From Burhinus oedicnemus (lineage: Eukaryota; Chordata; Aves; Charadriiformes; Burhinidae): a stretch of DNA of 64,000 bases. Positions 1-12,535 of this stretch are shown here, in pieces. Where the stretch lies: positions 1,686,613 to 1,750,612 of the forward strand of contig VFFE01007859.1 in assembly GCA_008921705.1 (NCBI GenBank), written 5' to 3'. Below the pieces are notes generated by a model. That model was not told where the DNA came from and ran no database searches. It worked only from the letters and a program-made list of their open reading frames with translations. Position 1 is the stretch's first letter; each line of letters opens with the position of its first letter. Both the position numbers and the translations under genes were made by a program.

Positions 1-2384
1 CAATATCCTTTAAAAAACCCAAACTTGTACTATATCTTCATTTTCTCTCCAACTGAATAGATGTATTTTATGTTTTGCATTTTGCATTTGCATTGTGTTA
101 AGCCTCTCTATGTATTTTCAGTACTAGTATGACACGTATAACACACAGGTCTGCTGAAGCACCTTGCCCAGTATGTTATTTCTCCTCTTAATCTTAGTAT
201 CAATGTGATATTGTAACTGTCAGTAGTTTATTGGTGCAACAGCAAATTACTAGTCTAAGAATTTACTGTTTTACAGTCATACAAACCTGCATCATTTGGG
301 AACTAGATAGAGCTTTTCTTCTACTATCACAAACTAAGTGATTTTTTTTTTTTAAAAATCCTGAAAAACTAGGTGAGACAACTTAAGTAATTATTGGATT
401 GTGAGAATATTCACACATGCTTTAATAATCGCCCTAGAGAATTCTGTATTTTTGTATTGATTTGGGCCTTCATAATCTGTGGATTGGATTCAGAGACTTT
501 CCAGTTTGTTACCCATCTGAGGTGAATTTTTCTTGTTTTTAAATTAGGTAACTGTTCTGGCAGTGATGCCTTCATAGGAGATGGGCAATGTTGTTGATGT
601 CCTAAAGTATCGTGCTTATCTGCCATCTAGAACTGTTGATGAGTTGCCTTTTGAATGTCATTTCTCTGCATGACATTCTGGCAGTCACTTCCACCTGCAG
701 GTGTCCTTCCTTTTGGTTGTTCAGCTCAAGCAAAACCGGTGTTTAAAATTGCGTACAATGGTTATTCTGGAAAGAAACAGACCCTTTCTTGTTTCGTAAC
801 AGCAGTGAGAAAATGCCATCCAATGTAGCAGCTGTGAATAACAGGTTAATAAAGGATGTTGTAAACTAGATAAATAATGTTATAGACAAGGATGTTCGCT
901 GCTCTAGCCACAGGTTCCTTGCATTAAACTTTGATCTGATTCTGCTACCTGTACTGTCCTATTAGAACTAAAATATGTGCATTTCAGACCAGAGAAGGAA
1001 CGGATATGTGTCCCTTATTTAGCTTCATGCCTACTCAAAGAACTGTACATGGTCATTTCTCCAGGTGGTAGAATTACTCCTTAAATTTGTAAGTTATTGT
1101 TATGAAGCTTGACAATTTATTAAACAGGCCAGAATTAAATATTGTAAATTAAATTGTAAAAGCCTGCAACATAAGCCTGTCAATCGTATAAGGTGTTGAA
1201 GAACGTTTACCCTTGGGGACAGCAGCCATTCAGTAACTAGCTTCATACCGCATGAAATTCTGGTCTCTCTTACTGTCTGAAGCTCAGGTTAATCTCTTCT
1301 GCCTCTAGCCATGAAAAAGTTAAGCATCTTGCCTAAATTATTCATTAGGACTCTCTGTGTATTTAATGGAGAGATGTCGTTTTTGCAGGAAGTCAGTCCA
1401 TCTGCTTAGAATATCAGTATTTGTCCATTGGAGGTGAATTTCCCTGTTGACTACAGCAATAACCATGATAACTGACGTGTTTTTAAGCAAGAAGTGCTCG
1501 TATGTTTAGAGACAGAAAGGTATCCTGTGCTTAGAACAGCTGTTCCAGCCAAGAATGCAGCCAAAAACAGAGCAGAGCCTTTTGACGAGTATTTTGAGCC
1601 CATTGCCTTTTAGTCACCGAAAGATCCTCTAGTAAAAAATAAATAAACAGGAATTAAAAATTAAATAGTAACAGAAAAAAACTGTCCAAATGGTAAAGCT
1701 TGTTGTACTTTAAGTAGTTGCCTGTTTCTTGATGAGAATAGAGACTTTTTCTGTCATCCATTATGAACGGGATGACAGAAGCTCTCTGGCAGAATACTGC
1801 CCAGTCTTCGCTGAGACAAACTAAAAGACCGTAAGAGTCTGCTAGCAATCAGCTGGAAAGGTGCAACAGCACCCTCTTCATTGCTCTTGAGAGTCTCTTA
1901 TTCCACCAACAGGGCACCAGGTGACCTTGCTAGAAATCCCATTCACATGGTATTAGACTTTATTCTAACTTTTGAGAGTAATTTTAAACAAGTATTTTAA
2001 ATATCTAATTTTATATATGCATATATGCACCCTTGTATATGCATATATACACACATATTTATAATGGGGGGAAAAGTTAATTAAACTAACCTACAGAAAA
2101 TGATTGAGTTTTGGAGAACAATTTTCATGTTTCCAGAGAGATTCTTCATTTTTAAGCTAGGAAATTTGTTTTCTACCCATCTATTGTATGCGTACTTATG
2201 TGTGTGTGGGTGTACACATTCTGTGTAGTAGTTTACATAGCTCTCCAGGCGCTAATAATTAATTCCCCGAAGAACTGGGTAAGGCAATGTCGGGCTGGTT
2301 TGTTTATTGTTTCAGGGTAGGCCATAATCATCTGTTCTACATGAAGTATTTTTAGGTTTCAGCCTGCATACAGGGGGATTATAC
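1..2384. other. Unique AT-rich non-coding sequence
   Basis: I see no gene or recognisable mobile element here. Open frames are short (about 70 codons at most), occur on both strands and resemble nothing known to me. There is a short poly-T tract near 343-354 and an alternating AT/GC-type stretch of ATATGCATAT repeats near 2014-2060, both low complexity. It is consistent with avian intergenic or intronic DNA. Confidence 0.6.
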
Positions 2385-2500
2385 AAACATAGGGGTGATG
2401 GTATTGAGTCAGACCAAGGTACATGGAGCAAAGAGTTCTGTCTCCATCAGTGACAGATGCCAGAGGAAGGGCAAGAACAGGGGAAGTGTATTTTAGATTT
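2385..2500 (-). mobile_element. Ancient CR1-like LINE 3' remnant
   Basis: The stretch around GGTATTGAGTCAGACCAAGG, followed by a degraded 'tctgtctccatcagtgacagatgccaga' pattern (quoted only as a landmark), matches the reverse complement of the 3' region of old amniote CR1 elements as I remember it from reptile genomes. It is short and diverged and has lost its tip. It carries no coding capacity. The alternative is a different old repeat sharing this motif. A repeat-library search would settle the subfamily. Confidence 0.5.
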
Positions 2501-4119
2501 TCCCCGGATACTCTCCTAGTATGCACTTCTGTAGGCAGAGGTCCTTTCTTCATATGTACTTAGGCTCTGCCAGCCTCACTTTTGTCCAGTTTAAAGTTCT
2601 CTTTCTCAGACTCCCTTGAGGTTTTTCTGGCCTTTGCCTGTGTACCTGTTTTCTGCTGGTGTTGCCAGTCTTCATGGTGTGTTTCTTCTCTTTATCTATT
2701 CTGTTGATTTTTACCATGTGGCTTCCTTTGTTTTGTATTTGTTTTCAGTCCCTTCAGGTAAAGCTTTCATTTTCTATAGTCAGAGCTTTTTTCTGATGAT
2801 TTCTTACCATTTGAAGGAGAACTATTAGCCAGAAATTACTGTTTTGAAATGCTTTTTTTCCTCTAGAACTGGTCTTGTCAGTAGGATTTTTGTCTATTTT
2901 TTAAATAAATAAGTAAATAAAAAGGTGCATTGAAAGAATATTACAAGCTGCAAAGTCAAGCGCTTAAAAATTGGATACACAAGACTTTAGGTGACAAGTG
3001 TGACCTTCATTTGCGCCTTCCTTCCTAAGTATAAGGTGGTTTTAATTACATAATGACTTTCAGGTTTATTTTTTCCCCCACAGGACTAGGTATAATATTT
3101 CTTTTTCATTTAGAATATTTGACCCGGTTCATTATTTACTGTATATTGCAAAAATCAGCGAGTGAATACAAAGTTACTAATTTTTTCTTGCAGTATGACA
3201 TAAAGATTAAACCAAAACCAGTGGCTAGGTTAATCAGAGAAACATCAGACATGATTGTATTTAGTATATGATAGCACTTTAGAGCTCCCAAAGTGATAAA
3301 GGGATGTAAAGTCGCATTTGTGTCACAGTCCTACAGCTTTAGACTCTGTCCTTCAGCAGCCTTCCATGGTCTATGAACTGAGATTCCTGAACAGCTGCTA
3401 AGATAGGTCCGAAATGTTTTATGTGGGAAAACAAATTGGTGTAAGACAGTTGATCTCTTATGCTGTGCTGTAATTAACTGTGGCTATACCTGTGTTGTGC
3501 AGCTGAGGCCATCCATGGAGGAGCTTCTGTCCTTGCCATTAAAACTCTTTTACCCTCTAAAATGCAGCGGTTAAATTTGCAGTGCATACGGAGAGCAATT
3601 CCTCGCTTTGCCTGGGAATGGTTTGAGAGTGGCCCAGCTCAAACCCACTCCAGAAACTTTTTAAGAAGTTTCACAGGGTGGATGAGTGCAGTCCAAGGAC
3701 TGTGCCCCGGATCAGGTTTAATTTAGGCATGTATCACCATCCGTGGCTGTATCTGTGAAGTCTCTTTATATACCCGTTCTGAGGTGGCTTTGCATTGGTT
3801 ACAAGCAAGCAACCTGATAGGGGTGACCTGTAATCATTACACTGCAGCCTATGAGGGGAAGGCACCTCCCATTTCTGGGATGCATATTCAGTGCAAGGAT
3901 TACACTGCAGGTATGTTTCTTATAAATATTTCATGGTGAAGTGTGACCTTTATTTGCTTGCCAGGCATCTCATGGCTCTAATACAATAACCTGTGACAGA
4001 TTGTTTGAACTGAAGAGCCCTGGAGCCCTGCTGTAGGTGAAAAGTGGATGCTCCTTACTTACAGTGAAGCATGTCAAACAAGGGAACAAAGAGAGATCTT
4101 TTTAAAAAAATAGCAAAGC
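2501..4119. other. Unique non-coding sequence
   Basis: No recognisable gene or transposon is visible. Frames of about 70 codons at 2616-2828 and 3053-3271 are T-rich and give hydrophobic translations, as expected by chance. The part at about 3480-3720 is somewhat richer in G and C but I cannot assign it. Confidence 0.55.
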
Positions 4120-4140
4120 CAAACAAACAAACAAACAAAA
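4120..4140. repeat. (CAAA)n microsatellite
   Basis: Five CAAA units sit in a row about 80 bp upstream of the 5'-truncated CR1 copy. It is a simple repeat with no evident function. Confidence 0.9.
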
Positions 4141-4221
4141 CCAGCCTATGAATAACAATAAGCAGCAAATAAGGGAAATACAAAGTTGGCAACCTGTTTT
4201 TTTCAGAAACATATCTCCATG

Positions 4222-5286
4222 GACTGTTCAGAGGATAAGGAATTGGTTGGATGGTCGCATCCAGAGGGTAGTGGTCAATGGCTCAATGTCCAGATGGAGA
4301 TCAGTGACAAGTGGTGGCCCTCAGGGGTCCGTATTGAGACCAGTACTGTTCAATATCTTCATCAAGGACATACACAGTGGGATGGAGTGCACCCTCAGCA
4401 AGTTTGCAGGTGACACCAAGCTGAGTGGTGTAGTTGACACACTTGAGGGATGGGGATGCCATCCAGAGGGACCTGGACAAGTTCGAGAAATGAGCCCCTG
4501 TGAACCTCATGAGGTTCAAGAAGGCCAAGTGCAGGGTCCTGCACCTGGGTTGGGGCAATCCCCGGGGTCAATACAGGCTAGGGGATGAAGGGATTGAGAG
4601 CAGCCCTGCCAAGAAGGACTTGGGGGTACTGGCGGGAGAAGAGCTGGACATGTGCTGGCAATGTGCGCTTGCAGCCCAGAAAGCCAACCGTGTGCTGGGC
4701 CGCATCACAAGAAGCATGACCAGAAGGTTGAGGGAGATGATTCTGTCCCTCTACTCCACTCTGGCGAGACCCCACCTGGAGTACTGCATCCAGCTCTGGA
4801 GCCCTCAGCACAGGAAAGACATGGACCTTTTGGAGCGGTTCCAGAAGAGGGCCACAAAAACAATCAGAGGGATGGAACACCCCTCCTATAAGGACAGGCT
4901 GAGAGACTTGTGATTGTTCAGCCTAGAGCAGAGAAGGCTCCCGGGAGACCTTATTGCTGCCTTTCAGTGCTTAAAGGGGCCTTATAAGAAACATGGGGAC
5001 AGACTTTTTAGCAGTGCCTGTTGCAACAGGACTAGAGGTAGTGATTTTTAAACTAAAAGGCGATATATTCAGACTAGATATAAGGAAAATATTTTTCACA
5101 ATGAGGGTGGTGAAACACTGGCACAGGTTGCCCTGAGAGGTGGTAGATGCCCCATCCCTGGAAACATTCAAGGTCAGATTGCATGGAGCTCTGAACAGCC
5201 TGATCTAGTTGCTTATTGCAGGAGGGGGTTGGACAAGATGACCTTTAAAGATCTTCTCCCACTCAAACTGGTCTATGATTCTGTGA
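4222..5286 (+). mobile_element. CR1 LINE, 5'-truncated, plus strand
   Basis: About 1.07 kb of a CR1 non-LTR retrotransposon, covering the C-terminal half of the RT domain, the downstream ORF2 tail and the 3' untranslated end. The 3' end is recognisable from GGTTGGACAAGATGACCTTT followed by CTATGATTCTGTG, a decayed version of the ATTCTATG tail of CR1. The 5' end is cut off inside the RT, which is normal for CR1 because of incomplete reverse transcription. No target-site duplication is visible, also usual for CR1. It belongs to the same subfamily as the split copy at 25.8-28.0 kb: both read [12 protein letters not shown] just before the catalytic motif. It is dead as an element. Confidence 0.95.
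4226..5208 (+). pseudogene. CR1 ORF2 (reverse transcriptase) fragment, broken
   Basis: The translation begins at the RT segment [20 protein letters not shown], continues through the PQGSVL motif and reaches the catalytic FADD position, which here reads FAGD (4403-4414), so one metal-binding aspartate is lost. An extra G in the run at 4451-4455 shifts the frame. In the restored frame a TGA lies at 4491-4493. The frame then runs through the CR1 tail ([24 protein letters not shown]) to a TGA at 4911-4913 where a glycine codon is expected. Another frameshift follows near 5040. The family's normal stop, after GALNSLI-type residues, is at 5206-5208. With at least four lesions no functional protein is possible. 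The extra G and the TGA at 4491 recur in the other copy. Confidence 0.9.
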
Positions 5287-7907
5287 AAAGGTACCTGCTT
5301 TTAGTGTTTCTGAATTCATGCACATAATTAACAAGTTGAGTCCACCACCTTCCGATCTGTGCTACCCATGCTACATTTGCTGTCTTTGGCTATATCACAT
5401 TCGCTGATGCTTTCTCTTTGCTTTCTCAAAGGTGTAAACCAGCTGCCTGCTTTCTGCCAAATAGTAAATACTCGATACTGACTCAGCTTCTCTGGTTTAT
5501 CAGAAGAATATCTTCAGTCTATGTCTCTGCCCACTAACTATGCAGTTGTATGCAAGAAGCATTGTGGGGAGCTCACAGAGAAAATCTGTACAGGTCACCT
5601 CACAAATGAACACTTCCTATTTTGTCAGATGTAATGCTATAATTAGCTTCTTCTAGACTTTGTGTTCTTTGCACTCTCTGGTTATTTTCCTTAACAATTA
5701 CTCAGTGTTGTGAAAGCTTTAAAAGCAATGTACATGGAGCTGACTAAAAAGGAATTAGAACAGGGCAAGATGCATGTGTTTCTGAGTAAAAGGATGAAGC
5801 CACTTGAATGTAATTTTATTAATGGTAAGGCAAAGCCTCTGTTGCCTAACTGAATGCAAGAAGAAATGGAATTCGTAGCAGTTAAAGAGATTAAATGCTT
5901 TGGTTAACTACCCAGAATGAGTTACAGAATACAGGTATGAGCTGGTAGTTAGATGGGGTGACAAGGTGTCATTTCTGTCAAGAAGATCTAATGAAGAACA
6001 TAATGGGTGTTGTACAGGGATGGGGCTAATGAGAAGGAGGCATAGCACTCCAGATGTTGGACAGGACTACAGAGGGGAGGTGGTGGTGTTCTCGTTGGAA
6101 GAGAGGGATATGACCTGAGTATTTGATTTAATTTGAGCTCTGCCCATTAAGAGGAATTGGAGGCTCCTAGTTGTCTCATTACAACTTCTGACACTGAAGT
6201 TCTGGCACAGATTATGGGTTTTGCTGTAAATTATGCCTGGTAACTGTGCTCCAGAGGGGCATAACATTATAATATGTTGCGTTTTGGCTTCCATGTCAGT
6301 ACATTTTGAAGCATGTCAGCACGCTGCCTATTTTTGACTTGACAGTAGGAGCATAGAGATTCTCAATGTTGTCTTAATTCACTGGAGCACATTTCCAGAG
6401 GATGACCCCACCTAGTACAGCCAGTTTCTCTGCATCTGTTATGGTTTCTGTTTGGCACGTAGATCCCAGGAATCACTTCTGAAAAGTTTAGTATTAAACT
6501 TTGAAGTAGCTTTGCCAGAGTCTATGAAAAATTAGTTAATCTGTATAGAAGGAAAAACGTCTGGATTGTGCTGTCCTGTGACACAGCAAAGAGACCTTAT
6601 ACAGCATGGCAAAATGTGGCTTTGGTCAAGATACAACATTTAGTATGTCAGACTGAGAATCTGTGGATGGACACAGCTCTCAAGACTATCAAGCAGATTG
6701 CCATGCCTTGTGTGTGGAGGGCTGCATACCTCACCTCTCTTCATAGTGCCATAGGGTAATACAGGTAGGAAGGCAACTTTGCCCAAACATTTAGAAGATA
6801 GTCTCCCAATATCATTCACTTACAGTCAGATAAAGGAGTTAAACTGAAATTTTGATCTGACTCAATGCTTTTCTCATATGTAGACATAGAGGTAGTTGGT
6901 CCTAGATATTGCTAGGTACCTGTTAAAAAGGTACCAGAGATTTACTATTTACCAATCACTTGCCAGTGATTACTGCATGACAACCTAAACCACTGAAATT
7001 TCCCTCTGTATTGTAGGAGCAGTATATGTCCTAGTCACTAGACCACAAAGGACGTAGGTATAGGAACATACACAAATGGATACCAGCTGTGCTGTCTCAT
7101 GCCCTGAGCTGTCCAGAGATAAGACATCTCCAGATTTGAAGCCAAGTATTCAATCTTAAGTGCTGCTCCATGCTTTAGGAAGTTTGACCTATTTCCCTGC
7201 TGGGACATACTGTGATAATGACATGGCTCTCTAGCATCTGAACTAAAGCTATCTCATGCTCATAGCACAGGCAGTGCAAGCATAAATCTGTTAGCCCCTT
7301 GTCATGGTATCTAAAATCCTGCTACATTTATTTAGACCAAATATATATTACTCTTGTTTTGCTGCTGCTTCTGGCAAAGCAGTCCTGCTTCCCTGAAGCC
7401 TAGAATTAGGTATTTGACTGTAGGATTTCAGGAAAACCTAGCTTGATCTGGTGCCTTCTTTAAGCAGCTTTATCTTTTCATCTGGGCTGTTGTGAATCTT
7501 ACTCTGAAGTTCCTGGCATTTGCATGTAGTCCTGTGCAGCAGCAGCCTTGAGTCTGCACCATGAAACTCCATTTTTAAAAAGAGTCTGTCAACAATTAAC
7601 ACTTCTTTTTTCTTACTATCTTCCATTCAGTAAATAGATAACTTCGGTTTTGAGCACTGCTATCACTTTTCCTCTGGTGATAAATGCTGCTGTCACTTGT
7701 GCTGTAGCTGAATAATGATTTCTTTCGAAGTGTAATTAAAGCACTGCCTTCTTCATAATCATCATTTTTTTTATATGATAAACTTGATTCAATGAATAGC
7801 TGTCTGACCCACACAGCAGTACTGAAGACTTGTTTTTATGACTTTTTGTCAGCAGAGGCAGAAACAATACGTCTTATAAAGTGCTGTATTCATTTTAATG
7901 TGAATGC
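5287..7907. other. Unique non-coding sequence
   Basis: No gene or mobile element is recognised. Small frames (at most 75 codons) on both strands look random. Scattered AATAAA-like strings are expected in sequence this AT-rich. Confidence 0.55.
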
Positions 7908-8055
7908 AGCAGGTTGGAAGGCACCTCAGGAGGTTACAGTGTGCAACCTCCTGCTCAGAGCAGGGTCAGCTCTGAAGTCAGACCAGGTTATTCAGGACTT
8001 TATCCAGGCTTGTCTGGAAAACCTCCAGGGCCTGCACAACCTCTGCACAACATCT
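7908..8055 (-). mobile_element. CR1 LINE 3' fragment
   Basis: The reverse complement of a CR1 3' end. Read on the plus strand it has GGTTGGAAGGCACCTCAGGA, then a CTGCTCAGAGCAGGGTCAGC block, then a segment matching the end of ORF2 (lysosomal-looking frames here are only shadows). It is truncated after about 150 bp, at the CACAACCTCTGCACAAC segment. The very tip of the 3' tail is missing or decayed. The subfamily with 'GGTCAGCTCTGAAGTCAGACC' (landmark shared with the 14.8 kb copy) differs from the copies at 4.2 and 25.8 kb. Confidence 0.85.
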
Positions 8056-10036
8056 GTCTGCAGCTGATTGCATCTTAAAAAGAGACATTCCAGAGATTGA
8101 AAAGGGAATGAAAATACATTAAAAAAAAGAGATACTTGGTGAAGCAGATGTTGTAAATCAGATGTCGTTTTACACATTTCTTTATGACCACTTAAGTTCT
8201 TAACTACTTCAGTGTTTACTTCTTCTCATCCAGTGTTTCGAGTACACTAATTGGCATAGCTTAAGTTCTAAGGAGATGTTAGGAAGCATATAAGGTAAAA
8301 CTGCATTGGGTTAAATTAATTGCCTGTTTCCTGGCCTTGAGAAGCTGCAAGTCAGTGAACAAAGTTCTATTGCCTGCTTGTCTGATGAGAGGGCAAAGTG
8401 GCGAAGTGGAGCGTAACTACCTGCTGATGTTATTTTTTGCAGTTCCATTAGACTTGGGCTCATCTCAGCTTTTCTCTTCCACCAGTCTTTATCAATGCAT
8501 TCTTATATAACCTCAGTCTGCTCCAGTATCATCCAGAGAAAATGTGAAAATTGACACTTCTCTTATTCAGAATAAAGACTGAGAGATGCTTGGAAGTCAT
8601 ACCAATAAGCCATATACACCCTTCAGATGAGCACTTTCCTCTTGAGCTGTGCTATTATCCGTGCTTCGGTTCCACGGTCTGGCTCTGAGTTCTGGGGAAG
8701 TGTTAATGAGCTGGAGTCGTAGGAGAGCAATTGTCTGCTCTTCATTGGAAAGGAAATGCAGTCTTTGATCATAATTGCAAATATAAATTGCCCATCCTAA
8801 AAGCTAAAAAGTCAGAAAGCTTGGTTTAATTTCTTTTGGAGAAACAGAGATGCTTCTTTGAGACGTGATCAAGGACAAAAATCTCTGCAGTTTATTTACT
8901 TATCTTAGTATAAAAGACTACATTACTATGCACGAATTAAAAAGCAAGGTCATAATAAAAATGATGCTCAACTAACTCCATAAAACTTGGTAGCTAAGAG
9001 ATGCTCTCTATATAATTTGTTTCTCTCTCTTTTTTTTTTTTATTTTTTATTTAAATGAAAGGTAACTTCAGGATCATGCTTTTATAATTTCTTCCCTATA
9101 TAATCCAAAGAAAAAATGTCCATCTTTTGCAGGGGCTAGTCTGGCAAAACAGTGATTTGACAGTATAGTGCTTGCTTGTTGGAGTAATTAATGCATTCTG
9201 TCATTAAACAGCTTTTTGTGATGGCATTAGCTTTTTGTGCAAACATCTTTGATGTTTCTGGTATAGCCATACTTTCTGGGGTATATTGAAGGGGAAAATT
9301 TTATATCTTTCAAGTCAGATGTGCTTCTTGGTCTTGTAATTCCTTTTTGCAATTTACCAGATGGCATCAGATTTAAACTCGTGTTGAGACTTTATACTAT
9401 GCCAAAGCATCTGAGGATCGATTAAACCCTTTGACTATTCAGTTCAAACTGTGACAGAGGATTTATTTAAAGATTTTTGTTTAAAACATTGCCAACAACC
9501 TGTTAAAAATGTCCGGAGAGGTATGACTGCACTGGGAGGACATGACAATAATTGGAAGTTTCTCTTTTGCAGTATTTGTATGCATTCAAACATATGAAAC
9601 ACGGTCCTCATTTTATTTATGCAGATGGAAATTTTTAATTTTGCAGATGAAAATGCTAGCTATCACCTGGGAATTTAGTACCATTGTTTTTCATAGCAGA
9701 AATACAGAAAGTAAAATTAAATTCTGTAGCAGGGGCCTTACAGATGTGATGAGTTTAAATAAGTGATTGGCCATAGTGGCTGGTCAGTCTCTGGGTAGGC
9801 AGTTCCATTTTTTCCTATGGCTGTCAGTGATGAGAGGGAAGCAGAGTCTGCCTCCTTGTCTCAGTGTGGTATCAGTCTTAGTAATGCTGTGGTCACAATA
9901 TTTAGGAGATGAATAATCATGCTTGTCTATGTGAAATTTAAGTGCATGTCTAGGAAACCAGATAGTAGAGAATAAAGTGACTTTTTTCAGAGGGGGGAAA
10001 GCAAATGGGTAGAACCAGGAAAGAGCTAAAGTCTAA
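8056..10036. other. Unique non-coding sequence
   Basis: Nothing recognisable as a gene or transposon. A poly-T tract lies near 9028-9050. The sequence is AT-rich and the frames are short. Confidence 0.55.
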
Positions 10037-10481
10037 GGCTGAAGCATCTTTCCTATGAGGAGAGGCTGAGAGAGCTTGGTTTTGCTTAGTCTGGAGAAGA
10101 GAAGGCTCAGAGGGACCTTATCAGTGTGTATAAATACCTGATGGGAGGCTGTACAGAAGATGGAGCCAGGATCTTCTGGGTGGTGCTTACTGACAAGACG
10201 AGAGGCAGTGGGCACAAATTAAAACACTCGCAATTCCATCTGACTGTAAGAAAAAGTGCTTTTTTTTCTTTTCTTTTTTTTTTTTTTTTCTCCTTCTAAC
10301 TGTGAGTGCAGGCAAACACTGGCACAGTTTGCCTAGAGAGATTGTGGAGTTTCCCTCCTTGGAGATACTCAAAACCCAACTGGACACAGTCCAGGGCAAC
10401 CTGCTATAGCTGAGCCTGCTTGAGCAGGGGGGTTGGACTAGATGCTCAAGAGGTCCCTCTCAACCTAAACTTCTGTGATGC
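10037..10481 (+). mobile_element. CR1 LINE 3' fragment, plus strand
   Basis: The fragment starts in the ORF2 tail (GAAGCATCTTTCCTATGAGG, equivalent to the EHLSYEERLRDL segment of CR1), continues through the LEKRRL, YLMGGC and HKLKHSQF-like segments, and ends with GGGGGGTTGGACTAGATGCT and CAACCTAAACTTCTGTGATG, the typical CR1 3' end. It is related to the subfamily at 41.4 kb. A polypyrimidine tract at 10259-10298 has expanded inside it where a short C(T)n run is expected. The coding frame is interrupted by that tract and by other indels. Confidence 0.9.
10259..10298. repeat. Polypyrimidine tract grown inside a CR1
   Basis: Forty bases of nearly pure T with a few C lie in the middle of the CR1 frame, where related copies have only about six to eight pyrimidines. 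This indicates a microsatellite that expanded after insertion. Confidence 0.85.
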
Positions 10482-12535
10482 TACTGCTTAGATTTAACCT
10501 TCTTTGAAAGTAGACCGATACTTTAAAAAAGCAGCTCCTGTACATGCTTTTGTACATAACACTTTTATTACCTTTTGTAACTCTAGTCACAAAAGCAGAA
10601 TAAGGTATTATTCGAGCTTTGTGTAGACAGCTTTTTTTCTAAATTGCACCTGACTCTTCAAAATGCTTTACTGAAATGGAATTAAAAATGAGAATTTACA
10701 TTTTGCAGAATGAAAATTTATCTTTATTTTATTGAAGATTAAGCAGTTCAAAAGGAGCAAGTACAAATGGCAAATTATAGTACTCTAGGTTGTAAGAGTT
10801 TTTGATTTGTGAGGGGAGAGTATGTAAGGGTAGATATAGTTAAAAGACCAGAATAAATATTTGCTTTAATTACTTATTTGCCCATGTTCTGAAGAAGTAA
10901 ATGCTTCCCTATGCCATGTCTTCAGCTTAAGGTTAGTTTTTTATCATGCAAATGTCAGTAATATCACAGGCAAGAGCCTTTAGCTAAGACTCCATTTTAG
11001 CACAGTCAGTGCTGAGCATACAAATAAGGTAGAGAAAATACCCTTTGCACTGACTTAAGTATCAACGACATTGTGTTCTGCTTATGAACATGAGTCACCA
11101 AATGTACACTTGCATGTAATTTAATGCCACAACAGACCATATAAAAATGGAATTCAGGTTTAGTTTTTCCTCTAAATGTGACCCATGATACGTCGCTCGA
11201 TGTAATATTGCTGCTGCTGGATAAGAGGGAAGTTAGGTGACAGGAAAAATAAAAATGCTGAAATAAATAGTCCTTTTTTCACAGTTCAGAGAAGTTGCCA
11301 GTTGGTTCCCCCAAGATTTGAGCTTATGTCCATGCACAAATGACTTGTGTATGGTGTGAAGAATGAGTTGCTAAAGTTTTCACACGCTACAAAACATTGC
11401 AACAGAGAAGCTAAAGGAGAAAAATAGTTGAAGGATATGAGACTGCTGAGTGAATGGGAGGTAAAATCACAGATAAAATTCATTTTTTATGAATTAAATA
11501 ACCTCAGTCAACTAATTACCTGTGTGCGTATGGTTGTGTATTTCCTCACAAACCCCCACCAAATGGTAAGCTTTTAATTAGATTTTGTCATCACAGAAAA
11601 ATATCTTGGAGTTGTCACAAGAGGGTCTTTGAAAAAGTAAACTCTGTGTTCAGGAGTCAAAAGATTAAATAGAATTTCCTAGGAGGCGAGTGAAGAACAA
11701 ACCAAAAATGCATTATGCTTCTCTTTAATTTCATATTATACCCATATCTTGAATTCTTCTGGAATTATTCCCAAGCTCAAAAAAAGGTTATTCTAGGACC
11801 TGTAAGGAAATGGCGAAGGGTGACCTGGCGACTCAAAAGTACAGGAACACTTCTGTGCAAGAAAAGATAAAATCCGCTAGGATGTTTCATCTGGAAAAGA
11901 GACTGTTCATAACTGTTATGATGGTTATGTAAAATCACAAATGATGTGAGAACACAACTAAGCAATGATTTTACTCAGAACCCAGGTATTGGGGAACAAC
12001 AAAGTAAAGCATTAGGCAAGAAGTGTGAAATTGAGGGTTGTTTGTTTTTTCATTGCTTGTTTTACATTTGGTAATGAAACTGTGTAACTCCTTCACTGAA
12101 AATTCTGTATAAATAAGTTCTAAAAGAAACAATTAGACAAATTTGTGGTAAAAAATCCATGAAAGGCAAATACGTATACATACAGATACACTCTTTCGGG
12201 CTTAGGCAGCCTCTTCAGGATTCTGAAAATAGCATAGTTTTCTCAGGGAAACATCTTTCTATGTTTATTAGATTTTTCTTTGAAAGTCTACCAGTGCACA
12301 CAGTCAGTGAAAAGATGTAGGGGCACCATAATTTCTGCAGTTATTGCTGTATTTTTGGGTTTTTTTTGGGAAAAGAGAGATTAGGTTAATATCTACTGAG
12401 AAATGCATTGACCGCCAGAGTGTTTACTAGTCTAATTGTGCTGGAATCTGGAATCTGTGTGTGAGGTTTTGTGTATAGTTTTCATATGGGGACAACTTTC
12501 TAAATGGGCCCCTTTTAGCCTCTGCTGACTCTGTT
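10482..12535. other. Unique non-coding sequence
   Basis: No gene or mobile element is recognised. Short frames at 11286-11483 and 11777-11965 on the minus strand show no familiar motif. Confidence 0.55.
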
